Assembly: GCF_900010725.2 (NCBI RefSeq)
Contig: NZ_LR734885.1
Span: 32,194-95,708, forward strand
Origin: Planktothrix serta PCC 8927
GTDB lineage: Bacteria > Cyanobacteriota > Cyanobacteriia > Cyanobacteriales > Microcoleaceae
Reading direction: 5' to 3'
DNA length: 63,515 nt
Shown: in pieces, positions 1 through 9,509 of the stretch
How positions within the stretch are numbered: the stretch's first letter is position 1
How the letters are laid out: every line of letters begins with the position of its first letter
Program-made: the position numbers and the translations under genes
Notes under the pieces: model-generated
The model's database searches: none
Told to the model about the DNA's origin: nothing
Seen by the model: only the letters and a program-made list of their open reading frames with translations

Positions 1-3000
1 GGAGTAATATCAGTATTATCAAAGCCAGTGACATCTTCACTGAAGGTCGCAGTGACGGTAAATAAACCGTTAACTGTGGCTGGGGCAGCTGAGGCTAAAG
101 TAACAGTTGGAGCGGTAATATCTGCTGCGCGAGTTAACTGAGTAGCAGCAGTATTATTATTACCCGCAGCATCAATTGCTTGATCCGCAGGAACATCTAT
201 GGTGACAGTTCCAGTAACAGTTGGAGTTACATCAAAGGTGTAGGTTTTGGCATCAACTGTGACAAAGTTACCGACATTTCCACCAACAACGTTAATATCA
301 TTAGCGTCAAAGGTAGTGACATCTTCACTGAAGGTCGCAGTGACAGTAAATAAACCGTTAACTATGGCTGGGGCATCTGAGCCTAAAGTAACAGTTGGGG
401 GGGTAATATCTGCTACGCGAGTTAACTGAATAGCCGCAGTATTATTATTAGTCGAAGCATCATTGGCTACACCAGCAGGAACATCTACGGTGACAGGCCC
501 AGTAGCATTTGGAGTTACATTAAAGGTGTAGGTTTTGCCACCATCAACTGTGGCCAAGCTACCAGCTACTAATGTTCCACCACCAACGCTAATATCACCC
601 TCGGCAAAGCCAGTGACAACTTCACTGAAGGTAGCAGTGACGGTAAATAAACCGTTAACTGGGGATGTGGCAGTTGAGTCTAAAGTAACGGTTGGTGCCA
701 GGTCTGCTGTGCGAAGTATTTGATTACCCGCAGTATTATCATTACCCGCAGCATCAGTTGCTTTAGTCGCAGGAATATCTACGGTGACAGTTCCATCCGC
801 AGTTGGAGTCACATCAAAAGTGTAGATTTTGGGATCAGTGGTGCTCTGGGTAAGGGTACCAACAATTCCATTTCCTACAGCAATATCAGTATTATCAAAG
901 CCAGTGACAACTTCACTGAAGGTAGCAGTGACGGTAAATAAACCGTTAACTGTGGCTGGGGCAGCTGGGGTTAAACTAACGGTTGGGGCGGTAATATCTG
1001 CTACGCGAGTTAACTGAGTTAGTGCGGTATTATTATTACCCACAGCATCAGTTACAGCACCAATAGGAATATCTACGGTGACAGTTCCATCCGCAGTTGG
1101 AGTCACCTCAAAGGTGTAGATTTTGGGATCAGTGGCGCTCTGGGTAAAGCTACCAGCAGTAACAGTTCCATTCCCTACAGTAATATCAGTAGGAACGTCA
1201 TAAAAAGAAGTACCAACATCTTCATTGAAGGTAGCAGTGACGGTAAATGGAGCGTTAACTGTGGCTGGGGCAGATGATTCTAAAGTAACGACGGATGGGG
1301 GGGTAAAATCTTTTATGCGAGTTAGTGTATTTGATGCGGTATTAGGATTACTCCCAGGAGCATCATTTGCTACACCAGCAGCAATATCTACGGTGACAGT
1401 TCCATCCGCAACAGTTGGAGCCACATTAAAGGTGTAGGTGTTTGCGGGAGCAGCTGGGGCCAAGCTACTAGGAACAACACTTCCACCAACAACGCTAATC
1501 TCATTCTCGGCCAAGCCACTGACATTTTCACTGAAGGTAGCAGTGACAGTAAATAAACCGTTAACTGTGGCTGGGGCAGATGAGTCTAAAGTAACAGTTG
1601 GGGGAAGGTCTACTGTGCGAGTTAGTGTATTACCAGGAACAGTAGTAGCATTATCATTACCCGCAGTATCAGTTACAGCATTAGCAAGAATATCTACGGT
1701 GACAGTTCCCTCCGCAGTTGGAGTCACGTCAAAGGTGTAGATTTCGGGATCAGTGGCGTTCTTGATCAGATTACTAACAGTTCCACCACCAGCACCACCA
1801 ACGGTAATATCACTAATATCAAAAGAAGTACCAACATCTTCACTGAATTCAGCAGTGACGGTAAATAAACCGTTGACTGTGGCTGGGGCAGCTGATGTTA
1901 AAGTAACAATTGGGAGAACGGTATCAGCACTAACAATTAGTTGAGGTGCTACGGTATTAGTATTAAGCGCAATATCATCAGCTACACCACCAGCAATATC
2001 TACGGTGACATTTCCAACAGTATTAGCAGTTGGATCTACACTAAAGGTGTAGGTTTTGCCATCAGGTGCTGCGACAAAGCTAGCAGGTACTAATGTTCCA
2101 CCAGCAAAGGTAATATCAGTATCAACAAAGCCAGTGACAACTTCACTGAAGGTAGCAGTCACGTTAAATGGAGCATTAACTATGGCTGGTGTGGCAGGAT
2201 TTGTTAAGGTTAAAGCAACAGTTGGGGCATTAATATCTGCTGCCTGAATTAGCTGAGGAGCAGCAATATTACCATTACCCGCAGTATCAGAAGCTACACC
2301 CCCAGCAATATCTACAGTGACATTTCCATCCGCAGTTGGAGTCACATCAAAGGTGTAGACTGTGCCAGGAGTTGTTGTGGTAACGGTACCGACTGTTCCA
2401 CCACCAACGGTAATATCAGTAGCGTCAAAAGAAGTACCAACACTTTGATCGAAGGTAGCAGTGACGGTAAATGGAGCGTTAACTAGGGGTGCGGCAGTTG
2501 TTGTTAAAGTAACAGTTGGTACGGTAATATCTGCTGCGCGAGTTAACTGAAGAGCAGCAGTATTATTATTACCCGCAGCATCAGAAGCTACACCCCCAGC
2601 AATATCTACGGTGACAGTTCCATCCGCAGTTGGAGTCACATTAAAGGTGTAGATTTTGGGATCAGTGGCGCTCTTGATAGGGTTACTAACAGTTGCACCA
2701 CCACCAACGGTAATATCACCAATGGTAAAAGAAGTACCAACATCTTCACTGAATTCAGCAGTGACGGCAAATACACCGGTAACTGGGTCTGGGGCAGCTG
2801 AGGTTAAAGTAACAGTTGGTACGTTAAGATCTGCTACGCGAGTTAGTGTATTTGATGCGGTATTATTATTATTCGCAGCATCAGGTGCTGCACCAGCAGC
2901 AATATCTACGGTGACAGTTCCAGTAGTACCAGCAGTTGGAGTCACATCAAAGGTGTAGACTTTGCCACCAGCTGCTCCGCTAAAGGCACCAACAGTTCCA

Positions 3001-4330
3001 CCAACACCACCAACGGTAATATCAGTATCGTCAAAAGAAGCACTAACATCTTCACTGAAGGTAGCAGTGACGGTAAATGCACCGTTAACTGTGGGTGTGG
3101 CAGCTGAGCTTAAAATAACAGTTGGTACGGTAATATCTGCTGCCTTAACTAACTGAGTAGCAGGAGCAGTATTATTATTACCCGTAGTATCAGTTACAGC
3201 ATTAGCAAGAATATCTACGGTGACATTTCCATCCGCATTCGGAGTCACTTCAAAGGTGTAGCTATCGGAATCAATTTTGGTAAAGTTACTAACAGTTCCA
3301 TTCCCTACAGCAATATCACTACTGACAAAAGAAGTACCAACATCTTCACTGAATTCAGCATTGACGGTAAATGCACCCTTAACTGGGTCTGTGGCAGTTG
3401 TTGTTAAACTAACAACAGTTGGGGCAACGTTATCATAAGTACGAGTTAGTGTATTTGATGCGTTATTATCATTAAGCGCAAGATCAGTTGCTGTAGCCGC
3501 ATTAATCTTTACGGTGACTGGAGCTCCCGGCGTAGCAGCTGCAGGTGGAGTCACCAGAAAGGTGTAGATTTTGGGATCAGTGGTGCTCTGGACAAGGTTA
3601 CTAGCAGTTCCACCACCAGTGACGGTAATATCAGCCTCAACAAAGCCAGTGACAACTTCGCTGAAGGTAGCAGTGACGGTAAATGCACCGTTAACTTTTA
3701 ATGGGGAAGTTGATGTTAAAGTAACGCTTGGGGCGGTAGCATCTGCTACAAGATTTAGTTGAGTAGCCGCAGTATTATTATTACCCGCAATATCAATTGC
3801 AGCAGCCCCAGGAATATTTACAGTGACATTTCCATCCGCAGTTGGAATCACCTCAAAGGTGTAGAGTGTGGGAGAATTTTGGGTAAAGGTACCAACAGTT
3901 CCATTTCCTACAACAATATCAGTATCGAGAAAATTAGTAACAGGTTCATCGAAGGTAGCAGTGACGGTAAATATACCGTTAGATGGGGATGCGGTAGTTG
4001 AGGCTAAAGTAACAGTTGGGGCGGTCTTATCTACTAAACGATTTATTGTTGCAGGAGCAGCAGTATTACCATTACCCGCAAGATCAGTTGCTTTATTCGC
4101 AGCAATATTTACGATGACATTACTTCCAGTAGCAGCAGTTGGAGTCACGTCAAAGGTGTAGATTTTGGGATCAGTGGCATTCTTGATCAGGTTGCTAACA
4201 GTTCCACCAGTAACGGTAATATCACCAGCGACAAAAGAAGTACCAACATCTTCACTGAAGGTAGCAGTGACGGTAAATGGATCTTTAACTGTGGCTGGGG
4301 CAGATGAGGTTAACTCAACAGTTGGGACAA
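1..4330 (-). repeat. 15 tandem coding repeats of about 300 bp (Ig-like modules)
   Basis: The motif cagtgacggtaaat (read on plus) recurs near 50, 344, 634, 928, 1232, 1541, 1852, 2156, 2458, 2759, 3066, 3359, 3670, 3959 and 4264, a spacing of about 290-313 bp. Each period encodes one Ig-like module of the giant protein. Adjacent copies are diverged but keep blocks of near identity, so recombination and copy-number change are plausible, and the array is a risk for misassembly. Confidence 0.9.
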
Positions 4331-5279
4331 CAGTATCAATAACTAGGGCTCGGCTACCACCAAGAGAGTTAGGTGCGGTTAAGGCAGGGAGCGTTAAAGT
4401 AGCATCCACAGACGAAGCATCTTGAATTGTGCCGCTGTTAAGGGTGAGGGCAGCTGTGGAGAGATATTGTAAGTCAGCAGAGGTATCTCCGGCTGCGACT
4501 GTATACTTGAAGGTGAGTACATTCCCCGGGCTACCACTAAGATAATCGGCAAATTGGTCAGTTGTGCCTGTTTCTAATTGCAGTTGGGGTGTACCAGTGA
4601 CAGTGACAGGAGCATCAAAGGTGACGGTGATGTAGATATTATCACCAACTTTGAAACTACCGTTAGAGTTGGTGGCACTGACACCCGTAACGCCTGCTAG
4701 TACGCCACTATAGGTTTTGAGGCTAGTTTCTGTGAGGGCAAGTTGAGGCTTTTGGGGGGATGGGGGGATGAGTTGGCTGATGTCCCAGGTGCCGCCTTTT
4801 TCCGCATTCCCGGTGAGGTTGGGGTTGGCCGCGATATTTGCCCCGGTGAGTTGGTAAAGTTGAGTTAGGAATTGGCTACCGGAGTCCCCCGCCGCTACGT
4901 TACATCCATATAAGATGATGCTGGCATGGGTTGTGAAGGCGTTTCGCCATTGTTGCAACTGTTGGCTGTAGTCTTCTAGGTTACGGCCATTGAGTTCTGT
5001 TGTCCCTAGGTACAGGCTGCCGGGGCTACCGTGAGAGATGATGTGTAAGGCTTCGATGCCAGTATGTTGAGCTAGGATTGAGGTAATTTGCTCTATAGCA
5101 TTAGGCTGGCTTTCGAGGATGTAGGTTTGCGTACCGGGTTTGATGCCTTGGGCTATATGTTGACTATCGGGTACTGTCGGGTCAATGATGGCTATTGAAT
5201 TGGGGTTTTTACTAAGGCCAAAATCCCCATTTAAAAAGTTTGTTTCGGAGGTGTGGTTAATTTGAGATACAGTTCTCAT
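1..5279 (-). CDS. DUF4347 giant Ig-like repeat protein, N-terminal part (3' end outside window)
   Basis: The minus-strand frame is open from an ATG at 5279 to the left edge, about 1759 codons with no stop. Residues about 28-165 form a DUF4347 domain: a hydrophobic strand ending in SHG (H83) and another ending in YGC (C126). Residues about 195-310 are an adhesin-like beta module (GDNIYITVTF, then TPQLQLETG). From about residue 315 to the edge come at least 15 Ig-like repeats of about 100 residues with the pattern PTVxLxS, FTVTATFxExV, DITVxxGTV, YTFDVTP, VNIxAxxAxDxAGN. Such proteins are common in filamentous cyanobacteria and are probably exported or surface-attached; the exact role is unknown. 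No signal peptide is visible. The ribosome binding site is weak (AGGA, far upstream), so the start is likely but not certain. Confidence 0.85.
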   Translation of the reverse strand, partial: MRTVSQINHTSETNFLNGDFGLSKNPNSIAIIDPTVPDSQHIAQGIKPGTQTYILESQPNAIEQITSILAQHTGIEALHIISHGSPGSLYLGTTELNGRNLEDYSQQLQQWRNAFTTHASIILYGCNVAAGDSGSQFLTQLYQLTGANIAANPNLTGNAEKGGTWDISQLIPPSPQKPQLALTETSLKTYSGVLAGVTGVSATNSNGSFKVGDNIYITVTFDAPVTVTGTPQLQLETGTTDQFADYLSGSPGNVLTFKYTVAAGDTSADLQYLSTAALTLNSGTIQDASSVDATLTLPALTAPNSLGGSRALVIDTVVPTVELTSSAPATVKDPFTVTATFSEDVGTSFVAGDITVTGGTVSNLIKNATDPKIYTFDVTPTAATGSNVIVNIAANKATDLAGNGNTAAPATINRLVDKTAPTVTLASTTASPSNGIFTVTATFDEPVTNFLDTDIVVGNGTVGTFTQNSPTLYTFEVIPTADGNVTVNIPGAAAIDIAGNNNTAATQLNLVADATAPSVTLTSTSPLKVNGAFTVTATFSEVVTGFVEADITVTGGGTASNLVQSTTDPKIYTFLVTPPAAATPGAPVTVKINAATATDLALNDNNASNTLTRTYDNVAPTVVSLTTTATDPVKGAFTVNAEFSEDVGTSFVSSDIAVGNGTVSNFTKIDSDSYTFEVTPNADGNVTVDILANAVTDTTGNNNTAPATQLVKAADITVPTVILSSAATPTVNGAFTVTATFSEDVSASFDDTDITVGGVGGTVGAFSGAAGGKVYTFDVTPTAGTTGTVTVDIAAGAAPDAANNNNTASNTLTRVADLNVPTVTLTSAAPDPVTGVFAVTAEFSEDVGTSFTIGDITVGGGATVSNPIKSATDPKIYTFNVTPTADGTVTVDIAGGVASDAAGNNNTAALQLTRAADITVPTVTLTTTAAPLVNAPFTVTATFDQSVGTSFDATDITVGGGTVGTVTTTTPGTVYTFDVTPTADGNVTVDIAGGVASDTAGNGNIAAPQLIQAADINAPTVALTLTNPATPAIVNAPFNVTATFSEVVTGFVDTDITFAGGTLVPASFVAAPDGKTYTFSVDPTANTVGNVTVDIAGGVADDIALNTNTVAPQLIVSADTVLPIVTLTSAAPATVNGLFTVTAEFSEDVGTSFDISDITVGGAGGGTVSNLIKNATDPEIYTFDVTPTAEGTVTVDILANAVTDTAGNDNATTVPGNTLTRTVDLPPTVTLDSSAPATVNGLFTVTATFSENVSGLAENEISVVGGSVVPSSLAPAAPANTYTFNVAPTVADGTVTVDIAAGVANDAPGSNPNTASNTLTRIKDFTPPSVVTLESSAPATVNAPFTVTATFNEDVGTSFYDVPTDITVGNGTVTAGSFTQSATDPKIYTFEVTPTADGTVTVDIPIGAVTDAVGNNNTALTQLTRVADITAPTVSLTPAAPATVNGLFTVTATFSEVVTGFDNTDIAVGNGIVGTLTQSTTDPKIYTFDVTPTADGTVTVDIPATKATDAAGNDNTAGNQILRTADLAPTVTLDSTATSPVNGLFTVTATFSEVVTGFAEGDISVGGGTLVAGSLATVDGGKTYTFNVTPNATGPVTVDVPAGVANDASTNNNTAAIQLTRVADITPPTVTLGSDAPAIVNGLFTVTATFSEDVTTFDANDINVVGGNVGNFVTVDAKTYTFDVTPTVTGTVTIDVPADQAIDAAGNNNTAATQLTRAADITAPTVTLASAAPATVNGLFTVTATFSEDVTGFDNTDIT

Positions 5280-5626
5280 TGGTTTGGTGAATCCTGCTGA
5301 AATGGTTTTTTGTTGAGTCTGTCGCCTGAACTACTTTAGGAGGTGATATTTCAGCCTCTGGACAGATGACAGTTAACACCCTTGACGTAATTAATCTACC
5401 AAAGTTCCCTTCGATTATCAGTGATTCAGAACACTCATTTACAAATGTTTACTTTTCTCTGGGTTATTTTAAAGGAATCATCAAAAAAATCGCCGCGATT
5501 TGACGTAGCCGAGGCAGCAGGTTTATGATATTATTGGTTTGCTCTGTTTGTGTCAAAGTCAAAAAAAGTAAGTGGGAATAACCATCTGCGGCGATCTGTA
5601 CTATATTATTATTTCCAGGTGGCAGG
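5280..5626. other. Divergent intergenic region between the giant gene and the Rpn gene
   Basis: 347 bp with no convincing gene. It must hold the promoters of both divergent genes. The stretch 5460-5626 is AT-rich. A short minus-strand frame here overlaps the Rpn start and looks spurious. I see no clear repeat or terminator. Confidence 0.5.
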
Positions 5627-6628
5627 ATGAAATTTATTAATCCCAAAACAGACTACGCCTTTAAAAAAATATTTGGCTCCGATCAAAGTCAAGATATTTT
5701 AATTAGTTTCCTGAATGCGATCGTCTATCAGGGTGAGACTTTCATCACTTCTTTAGAAATTATTGACCCCTACGCCCCCGGCAGAATTTCTGGTTTAAAA
5801 ACAACTTATTTTGATGTCAAAGCTAAATTAAATAATGGCGAAAATGTGTTAATTGAAATGCAGGCTGTAAATGTACCAGCTTTTGGCAAAAGAATTCTTT
5901 ATAACACAGCCAAAATGTATGTAAATCAACTAAAATTAGGGGAAGTTTATCCAGAATTGAGAGCAGCAATAGGTGTAGCGGTGACGGATTTTATTATGTT
6001 TAATGAACATAATAAAGTGATTTCACAATTTACTCTGAAGGAAGATGAGTTACTCCTGAATTATCAACACAGTCCGTTAAAATTAGTATTTGTGGAGTTA
6101 CCCAAATTTAATAAAACTTTGGAAGAATTGATTAATATTACCGATAAATGGCTTTATTTTTTACGCAAAGCACCAGATTTAGAAGTCGTGCCAGAATCGA
6201 TGTTAATTGTACCCGAAATTGAGAAGGCTTTTGCGATCGCGGATCGGGTCAACTTAAGTTTAGAGGAAATAGACGATTTGGAGAAACGAGAACAGTTTGA
6301 ACGGGAAAGAATAGGTGCTATTGAGTTGAGTAAGGCTGAAGCTCGGGCTGAAGGGTTGACTCAAGGGTTGACTCAAGGGTTGACTCAAGGGTTGACTCAA
6401 GGACGGGCTGAAGGTATTGAAATTGGTGAGCAAATTGGTGAGCAAAGAGGTCAAATAAATCTGATTAAACGCCTATTGCAACGGCAATTAGGTGAACTAA
6501 ATCAATCAATAGAAGATAGTTTATCACAGCTAACTTCAGAGCAATTATCAGCTTTAGCTGAGGCTATTTTTGACTTTTCTAGTGTCGGTGATTTATCCAG
6601 TTGGCTAGAAACTAATTGCCCTAATTAA
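5627..6628 (+). CDS. Rpn family recombination-promoting nuclease / PD-(D/E)XK transposase-like, with DUF4351 tail
   Basis: The N-terminus (NPKTDYAFKKIFG) is typical of the Rpn/PD-(D/E)XK 'putative transposase' family. A nuclease core is visible: D63 in FDVKA and E77-x-Q79 in LIEMQ. The family comprises DNA endonucleases that promote RecA-independent recombination in E. coli, and some members are linked to phage defence. Residues 243-258 are four exact GLTQ repeats, followed by a Gly/Glu-rich linker. Residues about 277-327 match a DUF4351 C-terminal helical region (LLQRQLGEL, LTSEQLSALAEAIFDF). Length 333 is normal. It is a single gene with no partner. The start is the ATG at the NPKTD motif. 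Confidence 0.88.
   Translation: MKFINPKTDYAFKKIFGSDQSQDILISFLNAIVYQGETFITSLEIIDPYAPGRISGLKTTYFDVKAKLNNGENVLIEMQAVNVPAFGKRILYNTAKMYVNQLKLGEVYPELRAAIGVAVTDFIMFNEHNKVISQFTLKEDELLLNYQHSPLKLVFVELPKFNKTLEELINITDKWLYFLRKAPDLEVVPESMLIVPEIEKAFAIADRVNLSLEEIDDLEKREQFERERIGAIELSKAEARAEGLTQGLTQGLTQGLTQGRAEGIEIGEQIGEQRGQINLIKRLLQRQLGELNQSIEDSLSQLTSEQLSALAEAIFDFSSVGDLSSWLETNCPN
6353..6400 (+). repeat. Four exact 12-bp in-frame repeats inside the Rpn gene
   Basis: The unit gggttgactcaa occurs four times in a row and encodes GLTQ x4 between the nuclease domain and the DUF4351 tail. The unit is a multiple of three, so slippage changes linker length without a frameshift. Confidence 0.97.
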
Positions 6629-6762
6629 AATAGAATAAAATCAAGGGTTTCCTGAAACTAGAACTTCAGCGCGAGGAGTGTCAAGTGTCTTCAGATTCTA
6701 TAAACCAAGAATCCACTAGCCTTGAGGCTGTGGAGTGTCAATCAAAGATAAGTGTGGATATT

Positions 6763-7254
6763 TTACCGATAGTTGGTAAATTGTAAAGCGGCGGGATAAT
6801 CTTCCTGTTTGAGGCGTTGAATCACTAATTGTAATTCATCTTTAGATTTAGCTGAAATCCGAACAGAATCCCCTTGAATAGAAGCCTGAATTTTCTTAAA
6901 CTCATCTTTAATTAACTTAGTGATTTGTTTTGAAACTTCTTGTGTTAAGCCTTTTCTGAGTTTAATTTCCTGTCTAACTCGATTACCACTGGCTGATTCT
7001 ATTTTCCCATAATCAAAAATTTTCAAAGAAAGATTACGCTTCGCGGATTTCGTTTGCAAAATCGTATGAATTGCATCCAGGGTAAACTCGCTATCGGTAT
7101 TAATAACAATCGCCGTTTCCCCTAATTCTAGGGTGGTCTTTGTATCCTTTAAATCATAACGGCTTTTAATTTCCCGTTCAGTTTGATCAACAGCATTAAC
7201 TAATTCCTGTCGATCAAAATCACTCACAACATCAAATGAATAAGTAGAAGCCAT
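6763..7254 (-). CDS. yajQ: YajQ family nucleotide/cyclic di-GMP-binding protein
   Basis: 163 residues from the ATG at 7254 ([14 protein letters not shown]), the standard YajQ start and length. A longer version from a TTG at 7278 adds eight residues that are not family-like. Conserved blocks include [17 protein letters not shown], the [10 protein letters not shown] segment and the C-terminal [12 protein letters not shown]. YajQ has two ferredoxin-like folds. Homologues bind nucleotides, tRNA or cyclic di-GMP, and in Xanthomonas one acts as a c-di-GMP effector; its role in cyanobacteria is unclear. It is transcribed alone on the minus strand, downstream of the SLOG gene with a 134-bp gap. Confidence 0.93.
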   Translation of the reverse strand: MASTYSFDVVSDFDRQELVNAVDQTEREIKSRYDLKDTKTTLELGETAIVINTDSEFTLDAIHTILQTKSAKRNLSLKIFDYGKIESASGNRVRQEIKLRKGLTQEVSKQITKLIKDEFKKIQASIQGDSVRISAKSKDELQLVIQRLKQEDYPAALQFTNYR

Positions 7255-7388
7255 AAAAATTGAAAATGTAAAGGTCAAAGTTCAAAAATGACTGGGAAAC
7301 AAGCAAAAATTAACGCCCTTGCCACCCCTATTATATCTAAAGGAATGGCTGACGTTGACAACCCTAAACTCATGAATTGTTCCCCTTG

Positions 7389-7892
7389 CTAATCCAAATA
7401 GAACAGCGTCACAATTTTGCGCTGATTCTCTGCTTCTTCACAGGTGTTCAGGAGGGTGACACTATCATGATAGGCAAAGCAAATTAACTGTTGACACCGA
7501 GAAATAATCTCTTGGTTACACAGCGCACTGGCTTCAGCTAGTGATAAATCATCCCCCTTGGGATTTTCCACTAAATGGATGACCTGTTCTAACTGCTTGC
7601 GAGATTCTCTCGGCTGACGTTTCATGCTTTGCGGCAAAATCACCGTCACCAAATTGGGGTCAGCCCGCATTCCCCCTTTAATGGCCGCTGAGTTCGTCCC
7701 CGTTGAACCCGATGTAATCAGATGATTACCTTCTAAAACTAAGGCATAACTCATCATCTCGATTAAGTTCTGATGGGTTAGGGGAATATGACGGGAACCC
7801 AACAAAGCAATACGCTTGGAGCCAGTTTGTTGAATGGCTGCCAATTCTTCTAAAAATTCATCTACTTTCGGCAGATTGATAGCTTGGTTCAA
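7389..7892 (-). CDS. SLOG/DprA-like Rossmann-fold protein
   Basis: 167 residues. The core matches the Rossmann fold of DprA/LOG-type nucleotide-binding proteins: RIALLGSRH, SYALVLEGNHLITSGSTGTNSAAIKGG, VTVILPQS and a late CQQLICFAYHD strand. It lacks the N-terminal HhH and C-terminal winged helix of true DprA, which is encoded separately at 60137-61270. Cyanobacterial proteins of this type are often labelled 'DNA recombination-mediator protein A'. SLOG proteins bind nucleotides, and some act as sensors in conflict systems; the function here is unknown. The start is a TTG at 7892 (MNQAINLPKVDEF); the next ATG would cut into the fold. Confidence 0.82.
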   Translation of the reverse strand: MNQAINLPKVDEFLEELAAIQQTGSKRIALLGSRHIPLTHQNLIEMMSYALVLEGNHLITSGSTGTNSAAIKGGMRADPNLVTVILPQSMKRQPRESRKQLEQVIHLVENPKGDDLSLAEASALCNQEIISRCQQLICFAYHDSVTLLNTCEEAENQRKIVTLFYLD

Positions 7893-7999
7893 GGATAATT
7901 ACAAAACATAATCAGGACAATCCTGTAGATTTTAGCAAATTCAGCGACAATTATTCGGAGTGTAACTAAAGTTTTAACCGGATTCCGTCCGATTTGATC

Positions 8000-9430
8000 G
8001 TGATTAGACCAACAATCTCTCAAACAACCTGGGGACAACAGTTCGCTACCCCGGCGACAGAATTTCCCCCCACCCCTTTACCTGTTCTGTCTGGAAAACT
8101 CCCCCTTGGGTTAAAAGGTTCTCTCTATCGCAATGGCCCTGGACGCTTGGAACGGGGAGGGTTGCGAGTGGGACATTGGTTTGATGGTGATGGGGCGATT
8201 TTAGCCGTCCATTTCACCGATGAAGGCGCAACGGGAGTCTATCGTTATGTCAAAACCGCAGGTTATCAGCAGGAAGAACAAGCAAATCGTTTGATGTATG
8301 GGGGTTACGGAATGACGTCACCCGGAAACCTTTGGGAACGCTTTACCAAACCCCTCAAAAATGCGGCGAATACTTCGGTTTTAGCCTTACCCGATAAATT
8401 ATTAGCGTTGTGGGAAGGAGCACAACCCCACGCCTTAGATTTACAAACTTTAGAGACTTGGGGACTCGATAACCTCAGCAAGTTAACTGACAATACCCCC
8501 TATTCTGCTCATCCTAAAATTGATCCTGAAACGGGAGATATTTTCAATTTTGGGCAAATTTTAGCAGGAACGCCTCAGTTAATGCTGTATCGAAGCGATC
8601 GCACGGGAAAAATTATACAACACAATCAAATTCCTATCGATGGGATTTCTGTGATTCATGATTTTGTCTTCGCAGGTCAATATTTAATTTTTGTTATTCC
8701 TCCCCTGCGGTTAAAAATCTTACCCGTTTTACTTCAGTTTAAATCTTTTAGTGATTCCTTTTTCTGGCAACCTCAAACCCCTAACCAAATTTTAATTATT
8801 GATCGCCAAACGCTTCAACTCGTAAATCGGATTGAAACAGAACCCTGGTTTCAGTGGCATTTTAGCAATGGTTATGTTGAAAATGATGGCACTGTGATTG
8901 TTGATTTTGTTCAGTATCCCGATTTTCAAACTAATCAATATTTGAAAGAAGTCGCCACTGGAAATACTCATACCCTAGCAGAATCAACTTTATGGCGGAT
9001 GGTATTACAACCCCAAACGGGTAAACTTCTGCAATTAGAAGAACTCTTAGATCGCCATTGTGAATTTCCGACTGTTTCTCCTAAAGAAGTTGGAAAAAAA
9101 GCTAAATTTACCTATTTATCCCTTCATAAACCAGGGGTGAATCGTGCTATTGAAATGTTTGGGTCTATTGGACGGTTTGATCATCAAACTCAAACGTTAC
9201 AAGCAGCAATTTTAGGGGATAATCGTTATCCGATGGAACCTCTTTGTGTTCAGGATATTGATAATCCTCAACAAGAATGGGTATTAACTGTTGTTTATGA
9301 TGGGGATCAAAATTCCAGCGAAGTTTGGATTTTTGATTCAGAATATTTAGATGCAGAACCGATTTGTCGGTTATCATTACCCCATGTTGTTCCTAATGGA
9401 TTTCATGGGACTTGGAAACCCCGCAGTTAA
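8000..9430 (+). CDS. Carotenoid/apocarotenoid oxygenase (RPE65/CCD family)
   Basis: About 476 residues of a seven-bladed propeller Fe(II) oxygenase. The four iron-binding His are visible: H171 (YSAHPK), H220 (VIHDF), H287 (WHFSN) and H469 (GFHGTW). Family blocks LYRNGPG, FDGDG, LLALWEGAQPH and EPLCVQD are present. The closest characterised relative is the Synechocystis apocarotenoid-15,15'-oxygenase, which cleaves apocarotenals to retinal; the substrate here is inferred. The gene is monocistronic by context. The start is either GTG at 8000 or TTG at 7994; neither has a clear Shine-Dalgarno sequence. Confidence 0.92.
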   Translation: MIRPTISQTTWGQQFATPATEFPPTPLPVLSGKLPLGLKGSLYRNGPGRLERGGLRVGHWFDGDGAILAVHFTDEGATGVYRYVKTAGYQQEEQANRLMYGGYGMTSPGNLWERFTKPLKNAANTSVLALPDKLLALWEGAQPHALDLQTLETWGLDNLSKLTDNTPYSAHPKIDPETGDIFNFGQILAGTPQLMLYRSDRTGKIIQHNQIPIDGISVIHDFVFAGQYLIFVIPPLRLKILPVLLQFKSFSDSFFWQPQTPNQILIIDRQTLQLVNRIETEPWFQWHFSNGYVENDGTVIVDFVQYPDFQTNQYLKEVATGNTHTLAESTLWRMVLQPQTGKLLQLEELLDRHCEFPTVSPKEVGKKAKFTYLSLHKPGVNRAIEMFGSIGRFDHQTQTLQAAILGDNRYPMEPLCVQDIDNPQQEWVLTVVYDGDQNSSEVWIFDSEYLDAEPICRLSLPHVVPNGFHGTWKPRS

Positions 9431-9509
9431 ATCTGCATATCTTTCTTAAATTCTCCTGAATTGCTGAACTGCACGATGAAGTCAAGATTAAATTACACCC
9501 AAAACTAAA

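Noticed and set aside
247-4425. A series of plus-strand ORFs of 60-100 codons with similar sequences
   Set aside because: They recur every 300 bp and are the antisense of the Ig-like repeat gene, whose minus frame is open throughout.
5464-5646. Minus-strand ORF of 60 codons
   Set aside because: Overlaps the start of the Rpn gene on the other strand, has no family features, and lies in a promoter region.
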